In this document: positions 47,054 through 56,927 of the stretch, in pieces
Numbering within the stretch: position 1 is the stretch's first letter
How the letters are laid out: each line of letters starts with the position of its first letter
Assembly: GCA_017513085.1 (NCBI GenBank)
Contig: JAFWDK010000027.1
Location: 124,001-188,000, forward strand
Reading direction: 5' to 3'
Length of the DNA stretch: 64,000 bases
Origin: Clostridiales bacterium
Lineage (GTDB): Bacteria; Bacillota; Clostridia; Saccharofermentanales; Saccharofermentanaceae
Notes under the pieces: generated by a model
Seen by the model: only the letters and a program-made list of their open reading frames with translations
Databases searched by the model: none
Told to the model about the DNA's origin: nothing
Made by a program: the position numbers and the translations under genes

Positions 47054-47365
47054 TCAGCCGTCTTCTCTGTATTCAAAGTCGAAGGTGTCGATGCGCTCTG
47101 ACGGGTCGGAAAGATCCGATCCGAAGTGCTGGAACTGGAAAAGGAATTTTTGTCTTTTCGCACGTGGAACGACCATGGCAACTTGTGCTGTCAGAAGAGC
47201 GGAAAAAAGAATATCCAATCCGATGACAAGAAGTCCTGCGTAAAGCAACGGGTGGAAAAAGATACATCCGATAAACAGAAGGACCGCCATCACCAACAAA
47301 TATCGGAAATACCCGAAAAACGTAAGCAAGAAACAAGCACAAGCACTTCTCATTCCTTTTTTCAT
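47054..47365 (-). CDS. Small membrane protein
   Basis: 103 aa; two to three hydrophobic segments (about 10-35, 38-62), then a basic and an acidic tail. No family recognised. GGAGGG precedes ATG 47365. It stands alone between terminators. Confidence 0.6.
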   Translation of the reverse strand: MKKGMRSACACFLLTFFGYFRYLLVMAVLLFIGCIFFHPLLYAGLLVIGLDILFSALLTAQVAMVVPRAKRQKFLFQFQHFGSDLSDPSERIDTFDFEYREDG

Positions 47366-47708
47366 GACACCCTCCTACTCCTCTTTTCCCATCGTTTTTA
47401 GACCAGGATTCGAAAATATCGGCTTTGATTTTTTAATTTTTTGGTCAGGAACTCAGGTAAAGCAAATGATGATCTATTAGATCAATATATTGTATGCCTC
47501 GTAATTGAAAACCCCTATATATTCATCTTAACACTCTTTTTTGAAAATAACGCAAGTGTTTTTCACACTTTGCAAAAAATTTTTGCATTTTTCTTTTTTT
47601 GCAGATAAGTCGAGTGGTTTTTTGTCGCGGGAAATGACTTCTCCGGCAAGGAAAAAGCGTAAAAAAGAGGGCCGCTAAGCCCTCTTCAGATTGTTTCCGA
47701 TCAGCCGG
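47366..47708. other. AT-rich intergenic region, no gene
   Basis: 343 bases with very AT-rich, repetitive text (several TTTTGCAAAA-like words) and no credible frame. It holds the promoter of the small membrane protein and the terminator of the PBP gene. Confidence 0.6.
47661..47687 (-). terminator. Terminator of the class A PBP gene
   Basis: AGAGGGC pairs with GCCCTCT around CGCTAA. On the minus strand it is followed by TTTTTT. It starts about 20 bases after the stop codon. Confidence 0.88.
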
Positions 47709-50201
47709 TCAACCGCCCGGAATCATCGGTCCGCCATGATCCGTCGGTGGCGGTGGCGGAGCCGGCGTCGGTGTCGCCTTATGGAACTGACACTCTGTCT
47801 GCGGATTCAAGTAGGAATCCGCGATAAAGTAATCTTCCACCACAGAACCTGCCTCCTGACAGAACTGTGTGGCCTTTTGGCCGGACGACGAACATACCGA
47901 AGCGCGTACAATATTATCCGGCACCTCAAATTTCGCGCCGGGAAGATCCTTATGGATCCTCTGCATGACTTCATTCCAGATACGCTGCGCATTGTTTCTG
48001 TCGCCTTTCGGGATCTCCGTGGTACGAAGGCGGTTAACGTATCCATACCAGACGGCCGCCGAGTAGTAAGGCGTGAATCCGCAGAACCACTTATCGACGT
48101 TATCGTCTGTTGTACCGGTCTTACCGGCTACAGCGATCGATTCGCCATCTGCATTCTCGATCGGCAATACTTTATTCTTCGCCGTACCATAAGTAATTAC
48201 ATCCTGAAGCATGCTGGTCATCAGGAACGAAGTATCCTCGCGATAGACACGATGAGAGGTTACCTCGTGCGTCAGGATCTCGTTGTTATCACTGTCTAAT
48301 ACCTTTGTGTACGCATAAGGTTCGGTGTAGATTCCTCCGGTTGCGAATGTGTTATAAGCGGCAGCCATCTCCAACGGTGACATACCCAGGTTAAAACCAC
48401 CGACCGCCGTTGACGGATACTGCTCCGTCAATCGGTTGATGCCTACTTCATTGAGAAACCAGAGCGCCATTTCCGCGCCAACATCAAACCAGACCATAAC
48501 TGCGATCGTATTTCTTGATGACGCCACAGCCTGCCGGATCGTGATCGGGCCTTTGTATGCGTTATCCGAGTTTTTCGGCCATACTGCATTAGGATTAGAC
48601 GGATCAAGATGTGATTCTTTATCGTCATAGACCATGGACGGCGTGATCAGACGCAGTTCCAATGCCGGACCGTATGCGATCAACGGCTTGATCGAAGAAC
48701 CCGGCTGACGATGCGCATCTACTGCAAGGTTGGTACCCAGGTTAATGGTCTTTTCGCCGTAACCTCCCTGCATACCGGCAATAGCTCCGGTATCCACGTT
48801 TATGACCACCATGCCGGCCTGCGGTTTTTCCGGATAATCCTCAAGCGCTTCAGGATCCGTCTGGAATAGATCTCTATTCTTAAAGGCATCATCCATAACC
48901 GCCTGAACATCGGATTCCATTGTGGTATAGATATGATAACCCCGGTTATATACTGTTGTAGCCGCCAGAGAACGGCTGATCTTTCTCTTCTGCTGAAGAT
49001 CCGAGATAACCTCGGAAACAGCATACTCTACAAAATACGAGTTGATCTTGGTAGCCGAAGATGTATTTGCCGTTCTGAATACCAGTTCCGTATTCAGAGC
49101 ATTGTCATACTCTTCCTGCGTAATGAAGCCAAGTTCCAGCATCTTACTTAATACGATACGCATACGGCGCATCGCATTTCTTCTACCGGATTCACGAAGC
49201 GGGTTATAGTAAGACGGGCTCTTCGGAAGTCCTGCCAGAAAAGCACACTCCGCCAGGGAAAGTTCTTTTGCATTCTTACCGAAATAGTTCTGCGCGCCGG
49301 CTTCTACACCTACATAGTTATTTCCCATCGGAGCAAGGTTGATGTAAAGCTGCATGATCTCATCTTTGCTGGCCTGCTGCTCGAGCGTCATAGCGGAAAA
49401 CCACTCCTGAACTTTTCTCTGTGTGGAGCGCTGGTCCTGACCGGAGATAAGCTTGACCGTCTGCTGGGTAATCGTCGAACCGCCATGGGAGGCAGTACCG
49501 CCATTAGCCAATGCGGAAAGAACGGCGCTTCCGATTCTCTGGACGTCGATACCGGAGTGTTCCAGAAAACGTTCATCTTCGATTGCCATGATGGCTTCGT
49601 CAATATATGTATCTTTAACTTCCGTAAATGCCACGTAAATGCGGTCCACGTTCTCACTACCGGTCAGCTTGGCTAACACCGTGCCGTTGGAGTCGTAGAC
49701 AAAAGACGTCTCTACCGAGTCTGTCATGGTGATATCCGTCACGGAAAGCGGTGTAGTGGTGGAAATATAGCCGATGAGCATACCTCCGCCAAAACCTCCG
49801 GCCATAAAGCATACACAAAGCAGGATAACCAGTGCGGTCTTCAGGATGTCCATGACTCCGTGGAAAACCTCCATATACCAGTGACGCTCGTGTGCAGCAC
49901 GTGTCGGTTTACCACTCAGGCGGGAACGGAGTTCGTCTGCAAGCGCACTGTTTTCCGGCGCAATCGGTCTTGTCGAGCGCTGTTGTGGATCTCTGACTTC
50001 GTTATCCTTCTCATACGCCTGAGACCTGGAATAGCTTCCTTGCGCCGTCATGCCGGATACAGTCTGACCGTGCGGCTTCGTGGACTGGTCAATGGTAGCA
50101 TCCGTCACCACACGCTTCTTCTTCGGCTTCGCGGCAGAACCGTTTTCTTTATTATTCTTACCGGAAGGCCGAAAAGAGCCTCCCTGGTTTTGATTTGACA
50201 T
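47709..50201 (-). CDS. Class A penicillin-binding protein (PBP1a type)
   Basis: 830 aa. Cytoplasmic basic N-terminus (to about 110), a membrane helix (about 115-140), a GT51 glycosyltransferase with catalytic Glu in AIEDERFLEHSG and the GGSTITQQ motif, and a transpeptidase with SxxK in GSSIKPL, SRN and KTGTTD. The C-terminus ends in a Pro-rich PTPAPPPPPTD tail. It polymerises and cross-links peptidoglycan. GAAGGTG precedes ATG 50201. No linked regulator. Confidence 0.95.
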   Translation of the reverse strand: MSNQNQGGSFRPSGKNNKENGSAAKPKKKRVVTDATIDQSTKPHGQTVSGMTAQGSYSRSQAYEKDNEVRDPQQRSTRPIAPENSALADELRSRLSGKPTRAAHERHWYMEVFHGVMDILKTALVILLCVCFMAGGFGGGMLIGYISTTTPLSVTDITMTDSVETSFVYDSNGTVLAKLTGSENVDRIYVAFTEVKDTYIDEAIMAIEDERFLEHSGIDVQRIGSAVLSALANGGTASHGGSTITQQTVKLISGQDQRSTQRKVQEWFSAMTLEQQASKDEIMQLYINLAPMGNNYVGVEAGAQNYFGKNAKELSLAECAFLAGLPKSPSYYNPLRESGRRNAMRRMRIVLSKMLELGFITQEEYDNALNTELVFRTANTSSATKINSYFVEYAVSEVISDLQQKRKISRSLAATTVYNRGYHIYTTMESDVQAVMDDAFKNRDLFQTDPEALEDYPEKPQAGMVVINVDTGAIAGMQGGYGEKTINLGTNLAVDAHRQPGSSIKPLIAYGPALELRLITPSMVYDDKESHLDPSNPNAVWPKNSDNAYKGPITIRQAVASSRNTIAVMVWFDVGAEMALWFLNEVGINRLTEQYPSTAVGGFNLGMSPLEMAAAYNTFATGGIYTEPYAYTKVLDSDNNEILTHEVTSHRVYREDTSFLMTSMLQDVITYGTAKNKVLPIENADGESIAVAGKTGTTDDNVDKWFCGFTPYYSAAVWYGYVNRLRTTEIPKGDRNNAQRIWNEVMQRIHKDLPGAKFEVPDNIVRASVCSSSGQKATQFCQEAGSVVEDYFIADSYLNPQTECQFHKATPTPAPPPPPTDHGGPMIPGG

Positions 50202-50328
50202 AGTTTACACCTTCAGAATCACTTGTCGGGGACTTATAAAAATCCACGATAATAATACCAGTATTCGGAAGAATTGGAAAGAGAGCCACAAGTGCGCTAT
50301 AATGTTGCTGAATATTTAGGGGCGGTAA

Positions 50329-52020
50329 ATGGGCATTTTCGAAGAAAAAACATATCAGGTCAAGTGTAGCGGTCTTTCCAACGAAGGACAGGGTGTCGCG
50401 CGTATTGAGAGCGACCGTGAAAAAGATAACGGACTAAAGGTATTTGTGGACGATCTCTTACCCGGAGAGGTCGCTAAGATCCGTATTACTTCGCGTGAGA
50501 AGAACCTGGCTCACGGAGAAAAGATCGAAACCGTATCCGAATCGCCCAACCGTGTTGTGCCTGTCTGCTCCGAGTTCACCAAGTGTGGTGGATGTCAGAT
50601 TCAGCATGCCGACTATGCCTGCCAGCTCAAAATGAAGGAAGACATGGTCCGCTCTTGCCTGCACCGTATCGGGCATATTTCCCTTTCCGACCTTCACTCG
50701 GTCAGCGAGCCCATCTTAGGCGCCCCGGACCAGTTCTTTTACCGCAATAACGTTCAGTATCCGATCGAATACAGTCATGCCAAGAAGAGCGTGAATATCG
50801 GTCTTTACGAGAAGAAGAGCCACAAGATCGTGGAACATGAGAAGTGTTACCTCGTTCATCCGTCAGCCGAAGTGATCCGTGGTGTGGCGCAGATCTATTT
50901 CAGCGACCACTCCCGTGCCAATATTGCTAAATATCTCCGGCAACTCATTGTTCGTGTGGGTTTTTTCAGCAAGGAAATGATGGTCGTTCTCGTCTGCACA
51001 CGTCCTATCAAGCTCGATGCGGAAGAATTCGTCCAGACTTGCGAGAGAGCCATGTCACAGGCACAGATCGGTATGCACATCTCCAGTATCTGGACACAGG
51101 AAACCAAGGACCGTGCCAAGAAGGGGGCTTCCGATTGTTGGACCAATGTCTGGGGGAAACCCTATATTCATGAATTCCTGGAACACCGGGTATTCCGCAT
51201 CTCGCCGGATGCTTTTTTCCAGGTCAACAGTAAACAGACGATCCATCTGTATTCCAAAGTTAAAGAATATCTCCGCTACGACGGAGCGCTTCCCCGTCTT
51301 CTTGTGGATCTTTACTGTGGCACCGGCAGTATCGGCATCTTCTGCTCCAGTGTCTGCCATCACCTGGTCGGTATCGAGTCAGTCGAGTCTGCCGTAATCG
51401 ATGCGCGCGCCAATGCTACAGCTAATTATCTTGAAAACGCCGAGTTTTTCTGTGGTAAAGCAGAGGACTACGATTTCGGCGCAATGATGCCGGACGCGGT
51501 CGTCATCGATCCTCCTCGCAAAGGCTGCGACGAAAAACTGCTCCGCGAACTACTGCATCTGGCCCCTACCCGGATCGTTTACGTTTCCTGTAACCCTTCC
51601 ACATTAGCGCGGGACCTTCACCGTCTCTTCCAGATCCAGGAAGAGGGCGACACACGCTACGGCATCAGCCGTATCTGCCCGGTGGATATGTTCCCGAATA
51701 CGTCTCATGTCGAGACTGTTGTCTTGCTTTCCAAGGAAAACATATCGACAAAACATGTTCGGGTTGAGTTTAATCTTGAAGAGATGGATATGTCAGGATT
51801 CAAGGTCGGTGCTACTTATGAAGAGATAATCGCATGGGTTCAGGAGAAATACGGTTTCCATGTTACTCATCTTAATATTGCTCAGGTCAAGCGCAAGTGC
51901 GGGATCGTTGAAAGAGAGAACTACAATCTTCCAAAATCACCGGACTCAAGACAACCGAATACTCCTAAGGAAAAAGAGGATGCGATCAAGGATGCGTTCA
52001 AGCATTTTAATATGATCTGA
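50329..52020 (+). CDS. rlmD: 23S rRNA uracil-C5 methyltransferase (RlmD/RumA family) with C-terminal extension
   Basis: 563 aa. N-terminal TRAM domain (about 5-65), Fe-S Cys set in CSEFTKCGGCQ, SAM site DLYCGTGSIGIF, DPPRKGC and the catalytic Cys in YVSCNPSTLARDL. After the usual end comes ~85 extra residues (VEFNLEEMDMSGFKVGATY to the end) forming a small module that is frequent on clostridial members of this family. GGGGCGG precedes ATG 50329. Which 23S uracil it modifies is not certain. Confidence 0.9.
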   Translation: MGIFEEKTYQVKCSGLSNEGQGVARIESDREKDNGLKVFVDDLLPGEVAKIRITSREKNLAHGEKIETVSESPNRVVPVCSEFTKCGGCQIQHADYACQLKMKEDMVRSCLHRIGHISLSDLHSVSEPILGAPDQFFYRNNVQYPIEYSHAKKSVNIGLYEKKSHKIVEHEKCYLVHPSAEVIRGVAQIYFSDHSRANIAKYLRQLIVRVGFFSKEMMVVLVCTRPIKLDAEEFVQTCERAMSQAQIGMHISSIWTQETKDRAKKGASDCWTNVWGKPYIHEFLEHRVFRISPDAFFQVNSKQTIHLYSKVKEYLRYDGALPRLLVDLYCGTGSIGIFCSSVCHHLVGIESVESAVIDARANATANYLENAEFFCGKAEDYDFGAMMPDAVVIDPPRKGCDEKLLRELLHLAPTRIVYVSCNPSTLARDLHRLFQIQEEGDTRYGISRICPVDMFPNTSHVETVVLLSKENISTKHVRVEFNLEEMDMSGFKVGATYEEIIAWVQEKYGFHVTHLNIAQVKRKCGIVERENYNLPKSPDSRQPNTPKEKEDAIKDAFKHFNMI

Positions 52021-52042
52021 TTGAAGATACTTTAGTTAATCA

Positions 52043-52087
52043 CGCCGTGGGTAGTTGGAGCAATCCAATGTCCTGCGGCGGTTTTAT
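52043..52087 (+). terminator. Terminator after rlmD
   Basis: CGCCGTGGG (52043-52051) pairs with CCTGCGGCG (52072-52080), with two wobbles and an inner TTGG/CCAA stem, then GTTTTATT. Confidence 0.75.
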
Positions 52088-52159
52088 TATGCCTGAAGGT
52101 ATTGTGTCCGATGGTATAATTGAAGCAGATGGATTCAATAGGCAACGGGAGGTGTGGCA

Positions 52160-52735
52160 ATGAACATAAGAAAAATAACATCTCTGGTACTTGTCTTTGT
52201 ATTTGTGTTCTCATTTACCGCCTGCAAGAAAACTGATGTCCCCGAGCTGGATAGAATCTTGAATTATTCAGTTGAACAGTTTGATGATCTGGCAAGCAGC
52301 GTTGATGAGAAGGATTTGATCAAAGCATGGGGTGAACCGCAAGCATTAGGCAGCCGCAGATTCTGGAGAATCAGTGTTGAGGGCGAGACGACAAAGTTTG
52401 TTGTGGCATGGGTTGAGAACGGAAACGTAACATCTATTCACGTTTCCAAGCCTCTGTTTATCAATGTTGCAGCTATAGAAAACGGCGTAGCTTACTGCGT
52501 ATTTGGTTGGAATTACTATTCTACTGATGCAGCTAATCTTGCATTTATGCCAACACAGGACTGTTTTGGCAATGAGATTGCATGTGAGGTTGGTGATCAA
52601 TTCATATTCCAATTTGACGGTATGATCATGGAGTCTTATCCGGCACAGATCAACGCTCCATACTCGGCTGTTCGGATGGGACACCTGTCTGACGAAGAAA
52701 TCTCCGAGATGGCAAGTAACATTGTATTACCGTAG
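52160..52735 (+). CDS. Hypothetical lipoprotein
   Basis: 191 aa from ATG 52160 with GGGAGG seven bases upstream (a GTG two codons earlier is too near). Signal with lipobox FTAC; the domain recalls the small secreted clostridial proteins around an EKDLIKAWGEP motif. Function unknown. The composition from here on to about 58.5 kb is more AT-rich than the preceding core genes. Confidence 0.75.
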   Translation: MNIRKITSLVLVFVFVFSFTACKKTDVPELDRILNYSVEQFDDLASSVDEKDLIKAWGEPQALGSRRFWRISVEGETTKFVVAWVENGNVTSIHVSKPLFINVAAIENGVAYCVFGWNYYSTDAANLAFMPTQDCFGNEIACEVGDQFIFQFDGMIMESYPAQINAPYSAVRMGHLSDEEISEMASNIVLP

Positions 52736-52764
52736 CGATTATCTTTGATCGTTATTTCGACGGA

Positions 52765-53682
52765 TCAATACACAAGCAGTCCGTTTTCCATTTTGAGTAA
52801 TCGATCATCTACAAAGACAATTGGTACTATCTCGGAGTCGTTATTTTCTGCACAGTTGAAATCCACAATATATTTTAAAGCCTGCTCTTCGCCGGGAAAT
52901 ATAATCAATTGATATGGAAAGTTATAATCCAGCTTTTCTAATAACATAACACCTTCGGATTTTGTATGAATCAGGACAGCCGCGTGACCGCAATGCAAAA
53001 TGTACTGATCACTATCATCATAAATATCAGATCCGTTAAACCATATAGAAATCAAGCTGATGTTATTGTTTCCCTGGAAACTAATGCCGGTCTGTCTCCA
53101 ATACTCATTTATTTGCTCCGCCTGTTCAGACACACTGATGTTTTCGGACGATTCTATACCGTTGAATAATAATGTGAATTGTCTGATATCTGAATCAGAC
53201 TGAAAAACGGATGAATCGTTGATTTCAACAAGCATCATCGGCTCTGTCACTTGGGAAGCTGTGTCGTATGAAATAAGCGAACCCATAGCTTCAAATGCAG
53301 TTAATCGGCAGTTTCTTCTGCCGGTTAGATTCCCATATTTACTCTTCCATTTTCTTTCTAGCTTTGTTGAATCATATGCGGATGCAGCGTTTTCAGTAAA
53401 AACCGCAAATCCGCTTTGTACTGGTAAAATATCTCCTGTAGCAGCATTGTACTGAATGATGTTTTCGAGCAAGGCATCTATATAAGGCTTTTGAACGCCT
53501 GCTTCTTCCAAAGCTGTCCTTAGAACATCCTGCGATTCCAGATCAACAAGGTTACTGTATACTGCATCATACGGAGAACCCTGTGACTCTGTCTTGCTGT
53601 TTTGCGTTCCACAGCCTGTAACAAGTAGTATTAAACATAATGTTGTTACGAAGGTTAATACGCTATTTAATGATTTATTCAC
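52765..53682 (-). CDS. Hypothetical lipoprotein, third gene of sigma operon
   Basis: 305 aa. Lipobox VTGC (Cys about 24); domain not recognised, mixed alpha/beta, one internal Cys. It begins 18 bases after the anti-sigma-like gene, so it may belong to its signalling unit, possibly as a secreted sensor or target. No function can be given. Confidence 0.72.
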   Translation of the reverse strand: MNKSLNSVLTFVTTLCLILLVTGCGTQNSKTESQGSPYDAVYSNLVDLESQDVLRTALEEAGVQKPYIDALLENIIQYNAATGDILPVQSGFAVFTENAASAYDSTKLERKWKSKYGNLTGRRNCRLTAFEAMGSLISYDTASQVTEPMMLVEINDSSVFQSDSDIRQFTLLFNGIESSENISVSEQAEQINEYWRQTGISFQGNNNISLISIWFNGSDIYDDSDQYILHCGHAAVLIHTKSEGVMLLEKLDYNFPYQLIIFPGEEQALKYIVDFNCAENNDSEIVPIVFVDDRLLKMENGLLVY

Positions 53683-53700
53683 TCTTTATAATCCTTTCCA

Positions 53701-54516
53701 TCAATTCGGAATATATGTATTAGTTTCCTGATTGAAGAAGGAATAATAATCGAACCCATCAACTAAACCTTCAAACTCGGCAAAATCCATAAATCGATAG
53801 ATTTTGTTATCAGGTGTAACTATAGCTTCCATATCTCCATAATATAAGTATACCAGCTGTTGTCCAGCATGCTGTTGTAGAAAACTGTTGTACTGGGAAT
53901 ACCATGATCCACCGAAAGCAATGCCATACCAAAGGCCATTCTCATCTTTTGATACGGATATAACGGATATAAGATCTTCGTCGTTATAGACTAGAAAATC
54001 TCTCCAATTGACAGCTACAGAATTATCATTTGTTCTGTAATGTCCATACCCCGTTTCGCTGATGACCATATTCTGAGCATTAACACCAGATGCCTCAAGA
54101 CTGTTTTTGATGCCTGCATAGTTTTCCATTAGAAATGCATAGGCTTCTTCATTTGTTAACCAATAATCTACACCCGTTAAATGAACACAAGCTCTATCCG
54201 TGATAATTACGCCTTCTTCTCCGCATCCGTCAGGAACTGTTTCGTTAGTTGATCCATGAGATGTCTGAAGCGTTTCCTCTGTAGCCGTAGAACTTATAGA
54301 TTCTGAAATCAAGGTATTCTCAGTTGTGAACGTATCCTTCCTAGGTAATAACTTTATAACCATAACTGCAATACCTGCTACTATCAAGACTGATGCAGCG
54401 ATCCCAATGTATCGAACCCAAGCCGCATTTTTCTTTGCCTTTTGAAATGTCTTCGCTTCCTCAATAAATCTATCGTCTATGATTTCGAATGTATCCAATA
54501 TGAATTCTCTTCTCAT
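53701..54516 (-). CDS. Membrane-anchored anti-sigma-like protein
   Basis: 271 aa. Cytoplasmic N-terminus (about 1-33), one membrane helix (about 36-57), extracellular C-terminal domain. Overlaps the sigma gene stop by four bases (ATGA). No zinc-binding motif. Sequence is unlike the 9609 protein apart from the layout. Confidence 0.68.
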   Translation of the reverse strand: MRREFILDTFEIIDDRFIEEAKTFQKAKKNAAWVRYIGIAASVLIVAGIAVMVIKLLPRKDTFTTENTLISESISSTATEETLQTSHGSTNETVPDGCGEEGVIITDRACVHLTGVDYWLTNEEAYAFLMENYAGIKNSLEASGVNAQNMVISETGYGHYRTNDNSVAVNWRDFLVYNDEDLISVISVSKDENGLWYGIAFGGSWYSQYNSFLQQHAGQQLVYLYYGDMEAIVTPDNKIYRFMDFAEFEGLVDGFDYYSFFNQETNTYIPN

Positions 54517-55073
54517 AATTCGAACCCCCTTGCTAACAGATAATCGCGGAGTTTGATCCTGATGCGACGAATTGATGTGGATATATTATTCTCACTTGTT
54601 CCTAGTCTTAAGGCAATTGACTTGATATCATCAGCGTACCAATACCGACGTACTATCATTACTCTTTTCTCCAACGGGAGATCATAAAGAAAATCGTTAA
54701 TTGCCTTTGCCAGATCATTGCGGACAACATCATCTTCGGGACTGGGATTATCTGACGCAATTTCACCGATTTCATCCAGTAGAGCCGGAATCACATTGCC
54801 GCCGCGCTTTTCTGCTAAGTTCTTACGATATCGATCCAAGGAAATGTTTCGAACGATGCGTCCGATAAAAGCAGAGAAGACGGATGGTTTCTGTGGCGGA
54901 ATGGTATTCCATACCCTGGAATATGTATCATTCACACATTCTTCTGAATCCTCATTGTTATAGAGGATGTTGTAGGCAATGGAAAAGCAGTAGTTGCCGT
55001 ACTTTCGCGAAGTCTCAGTAATTGCCGATTCGTCGCGATTCCAATATAAGCGAATTATTGCATCATCATTCAT
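54513..55073 (-). CDS. ECF-type RNA polymerase sigma factor
   Basis: 186 aa from ATG 55073, chosen because AGGAGG lies eight bases before it; an ATG at 55091 has none. Region 2 (about 15-85) includes NNEDSEECVNDTYSRVWNTI; region 4 (about 130-180) includes DDIKSIALRLGTSENNISTSI. First gene of a three-gene operon (sigma, anti-sigma-like, lipoprotein). Confidence 0.9.
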   Translation of the reverse strand: MNDDAIIRLYWNRDESAITETSRKYGNYCFSIAYNILYNNEDSEECVNDTYSRVWNTIPPQKPSVFSAFIGRIVRNISLDRYRKNLAEKRGGNVIPALLDEIGEIASDNPSPEDDVVRNDLAKAINDFLYDLPLEKRVMIVRRYWYADDIKSIALRLGTSENNISTSIRRIRIKLRDYLLARGFEL

Positions 55074-55144
55074 CAAGATGACCTCCTTCACTTATATAGA
55101 CGTATTCCTCACATGAATCTGACAGTTATTATTCTACCATTTTG

Positions 55145-56869
55145 TCAATCATCAGTTTCATCTATCCTTCTAAATACAGCAACTACATCTGGTTCGTAAT
55201 ACAAGGTCTCATAATCATCGTTTAAGTAATCATCAACACTGTACTTGTCGTTTTCCTGTCGAAGATCTACGACATAATACTCAGTCTTGTTGTCCGTTCG
55301 TTCCAGTTCATAAACAACATCGTGATCCGAGAAGTCGGCTACAAAGAAAGCTGTAGCCGTAACAGATGCATCTTCAGGCACAAGGGAGACAGCGTAGTTT
55401 ATCTTTGCACGTTTTTCCGCCGAACGGTTAAAGAAATCTATGTACCCCAGGTGGTCATAATTGATGCTTGAACATAATACTATCGTACAGCACGCACCAT
55501 ATAGAAGCAGTTTATCTCGATGTTTTTCTTTAAGGTCGGCATAGTTGAGTACTGCCAGATATACGAGAATAGCACATGTACCAAAGCAGTATTGATATCT
55601 CATATCATATTGGTAATGGTAATTCGGCATCAGGTTAATCAATATCCATGGGAGCATAAGAATAGCTCTTTTAAAATCCTTTGTTATTATTGGCAGGAAT
55701 CCCATCGGCATCAGAGTCAGGAACATAAACTTCAGTTTATCTGCCACTGAAATCTGACTTATAACGTAGACAGGATCTGAGATTGCGGTTGATAGGATCG
55801 ACAATGTTCCTTCTCCGTCCTGCAAATAATTGTTATAACGATACAACATTACCCCGTCGCCGTATGTGGACAGATAGCGCGTGATACCCACGAAGTATGC
55901 AATAGATACTATAAAAATGCATAAATTACATTTGTAGTTTTTATGGGTAAATAAAAAGTACAAAGCAATAACAGCAACATATACGGCCGCATCTTCTTTG
56001 ACTGCAAGCAATAATATAGAGAAAAGCGCCTGACCATACCATAATTCTTTTTCACAGAAATATATAAGCCACAAAACAAGCGGTGCAAGGAAACAGTTCT
56101 CATGAAGATGGTAGAAACAACCACCGACAAATCCCGGAAAGAATAGATATATCAGTGAGAAGATGATCATTGAGGCTTTCCCTAACGAGTGCTTTCTCAT
56201 GATCAACGCCAAGGGTATTATTCCGGACATTACGATCAAACTTTGCATAAGTTCCAGAGTTATAGGACTTGGGAAAAGATAATAGAATGGAAGAATAAGA
56301 TAGTAGATGGGTGACATATGAACAGAGAAATGTGACATTAAAACATCTCTTTCACAAGTCGTAAATGGTATGCCTGTCTCTTTCATATAATGAAACATTT
56401 GAGAAAATATCCCAAAGTCATAACAGGCAGTCCAATGGTTTATATAGATCAGGCAACAGTTCCCTCCAACCAGTACGACAAAAAGGAGACATAGGAATAG
56501 AATAGAACGTCGGAATGTTTTATTCCCTATTCGCGGTCGGATATCCTTGATATCGGTACTCAGAATAATAATCCCAAGAACTACACACAGTCCTATTGCG
56601 AAATACTGTTCACGATTGATTACTGCCGCAGCTGTAAAGTAGAGGGTCGAAAAGACAATCATGGCAAGTTTGACAACTCTCTGATCTTTCAATCTGTTGA
56701 TCAGTAACCAGATCGAGAATACTGCAACTATGAAGAGAATGATCGCCAAGTATTTCACTGAGTGTAAATTGACCAGATCCATTTGTTTATTGGCAAAATA
56801 TAATACAGAGACGAGAATCCAGCTTAGTGCAAGATTATATGCTTTGTTAGAATCTAGTTTAGCGAACAT
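55145..56869 (-). CDS. DUF2079 family polytopic membrane protein
   Basis: 574 aa with about 11-12 helices, resembling DUF2079 membrane proteins related in layout to GT-C glycosyltransferases (first periplasmic loop has acidic residues, TTCERDVLMSHFSVHMSP). A glycosyltransferase role is likely but unproven. A BlaI-like box sits 26 bases upstream of its start, between it and the peptidase gene, and another lies inside the gene (55925-55938), suggesting control by the BlaI-type repressor. Confidence 0.78.
   Translation of the reverse strand: MFAKLDSNKAYNLALSWILVSVLYFANKQMDLVNLHSVKYLAIILFIVAVFSIWLLINRLKDQRVVKLAMIVFSTLYFTAAAVINREQYFAIGLCVVLGIIILSTDIKDIRPRIGNKTFRRSILFLCLLFVVLVGGNCCLIYINHWTACYDFGIFSQMFHYMKETGIPFTTCERDVLMSHFSVHMSPIYYLILPFYYLFPSPITLELMQSLIVMSGIIPLALIMRKHSLGKASMIIFSLIYLFFPGFVGGCFYHLHENCFLAPLVLWLIYFCEKELWYGQALFSILLLAVKEDAAVYVAVIALYFLFTHKNYKCNLCIFIVSIAYFVGITRYLSTYGDGVMLYRYNNYLQDGEGTLSILSTAISDPVYVISQISVADKLKFMFLTLMPMGFLPIITKDFKRAILMLPWILINLMPNYHYQYDMRYQYCFGTCAILVYLAVLNYADLKEKHRDKLLLYGACCTIVLCSSINYDHLGYIDFFNRSAEKRAKINYAVSLVPEDASVTATAFFVADFSDHDVVYELERTDNKTEYYVVDLRQENDKYSVDDYLNDDYETLYYEPDVVAVFRRIDETDD
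55925..55938. promoter_or_regulatory. BlaI-like box inside the DUF2079 coding sequence
   Basis: ATTACATTTGTAGT; the surrounding ATAAATTACATTTGTAGTTT is identical, base for base, to the box upstream of the repressor gene at 58528. It encodes part of HKNYKCNLC. May be a real secondary site or a remnant of a duplication. Confidence 0.5.
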
Positions 56870-56895
56870 GACAAGAAGAATCCTTTCAAGAATCT

Positions 56896-56909
56896 ACTAC
56901 AAATGTAGT
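56896..56909. promoter_or_regulatory. BlaI-like operator upstream of DUF2079
   Basis: ACTACAAATGTAGT: half-sites ACTACA and TGTAGT are perfect inverted copies. Matches the TACTACA..TGTAGTA form of MecI/BlaI operators. Confidence 0.72.
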
Positions 56910-56927
56910 TTATTGGGGTAAAAAAAT

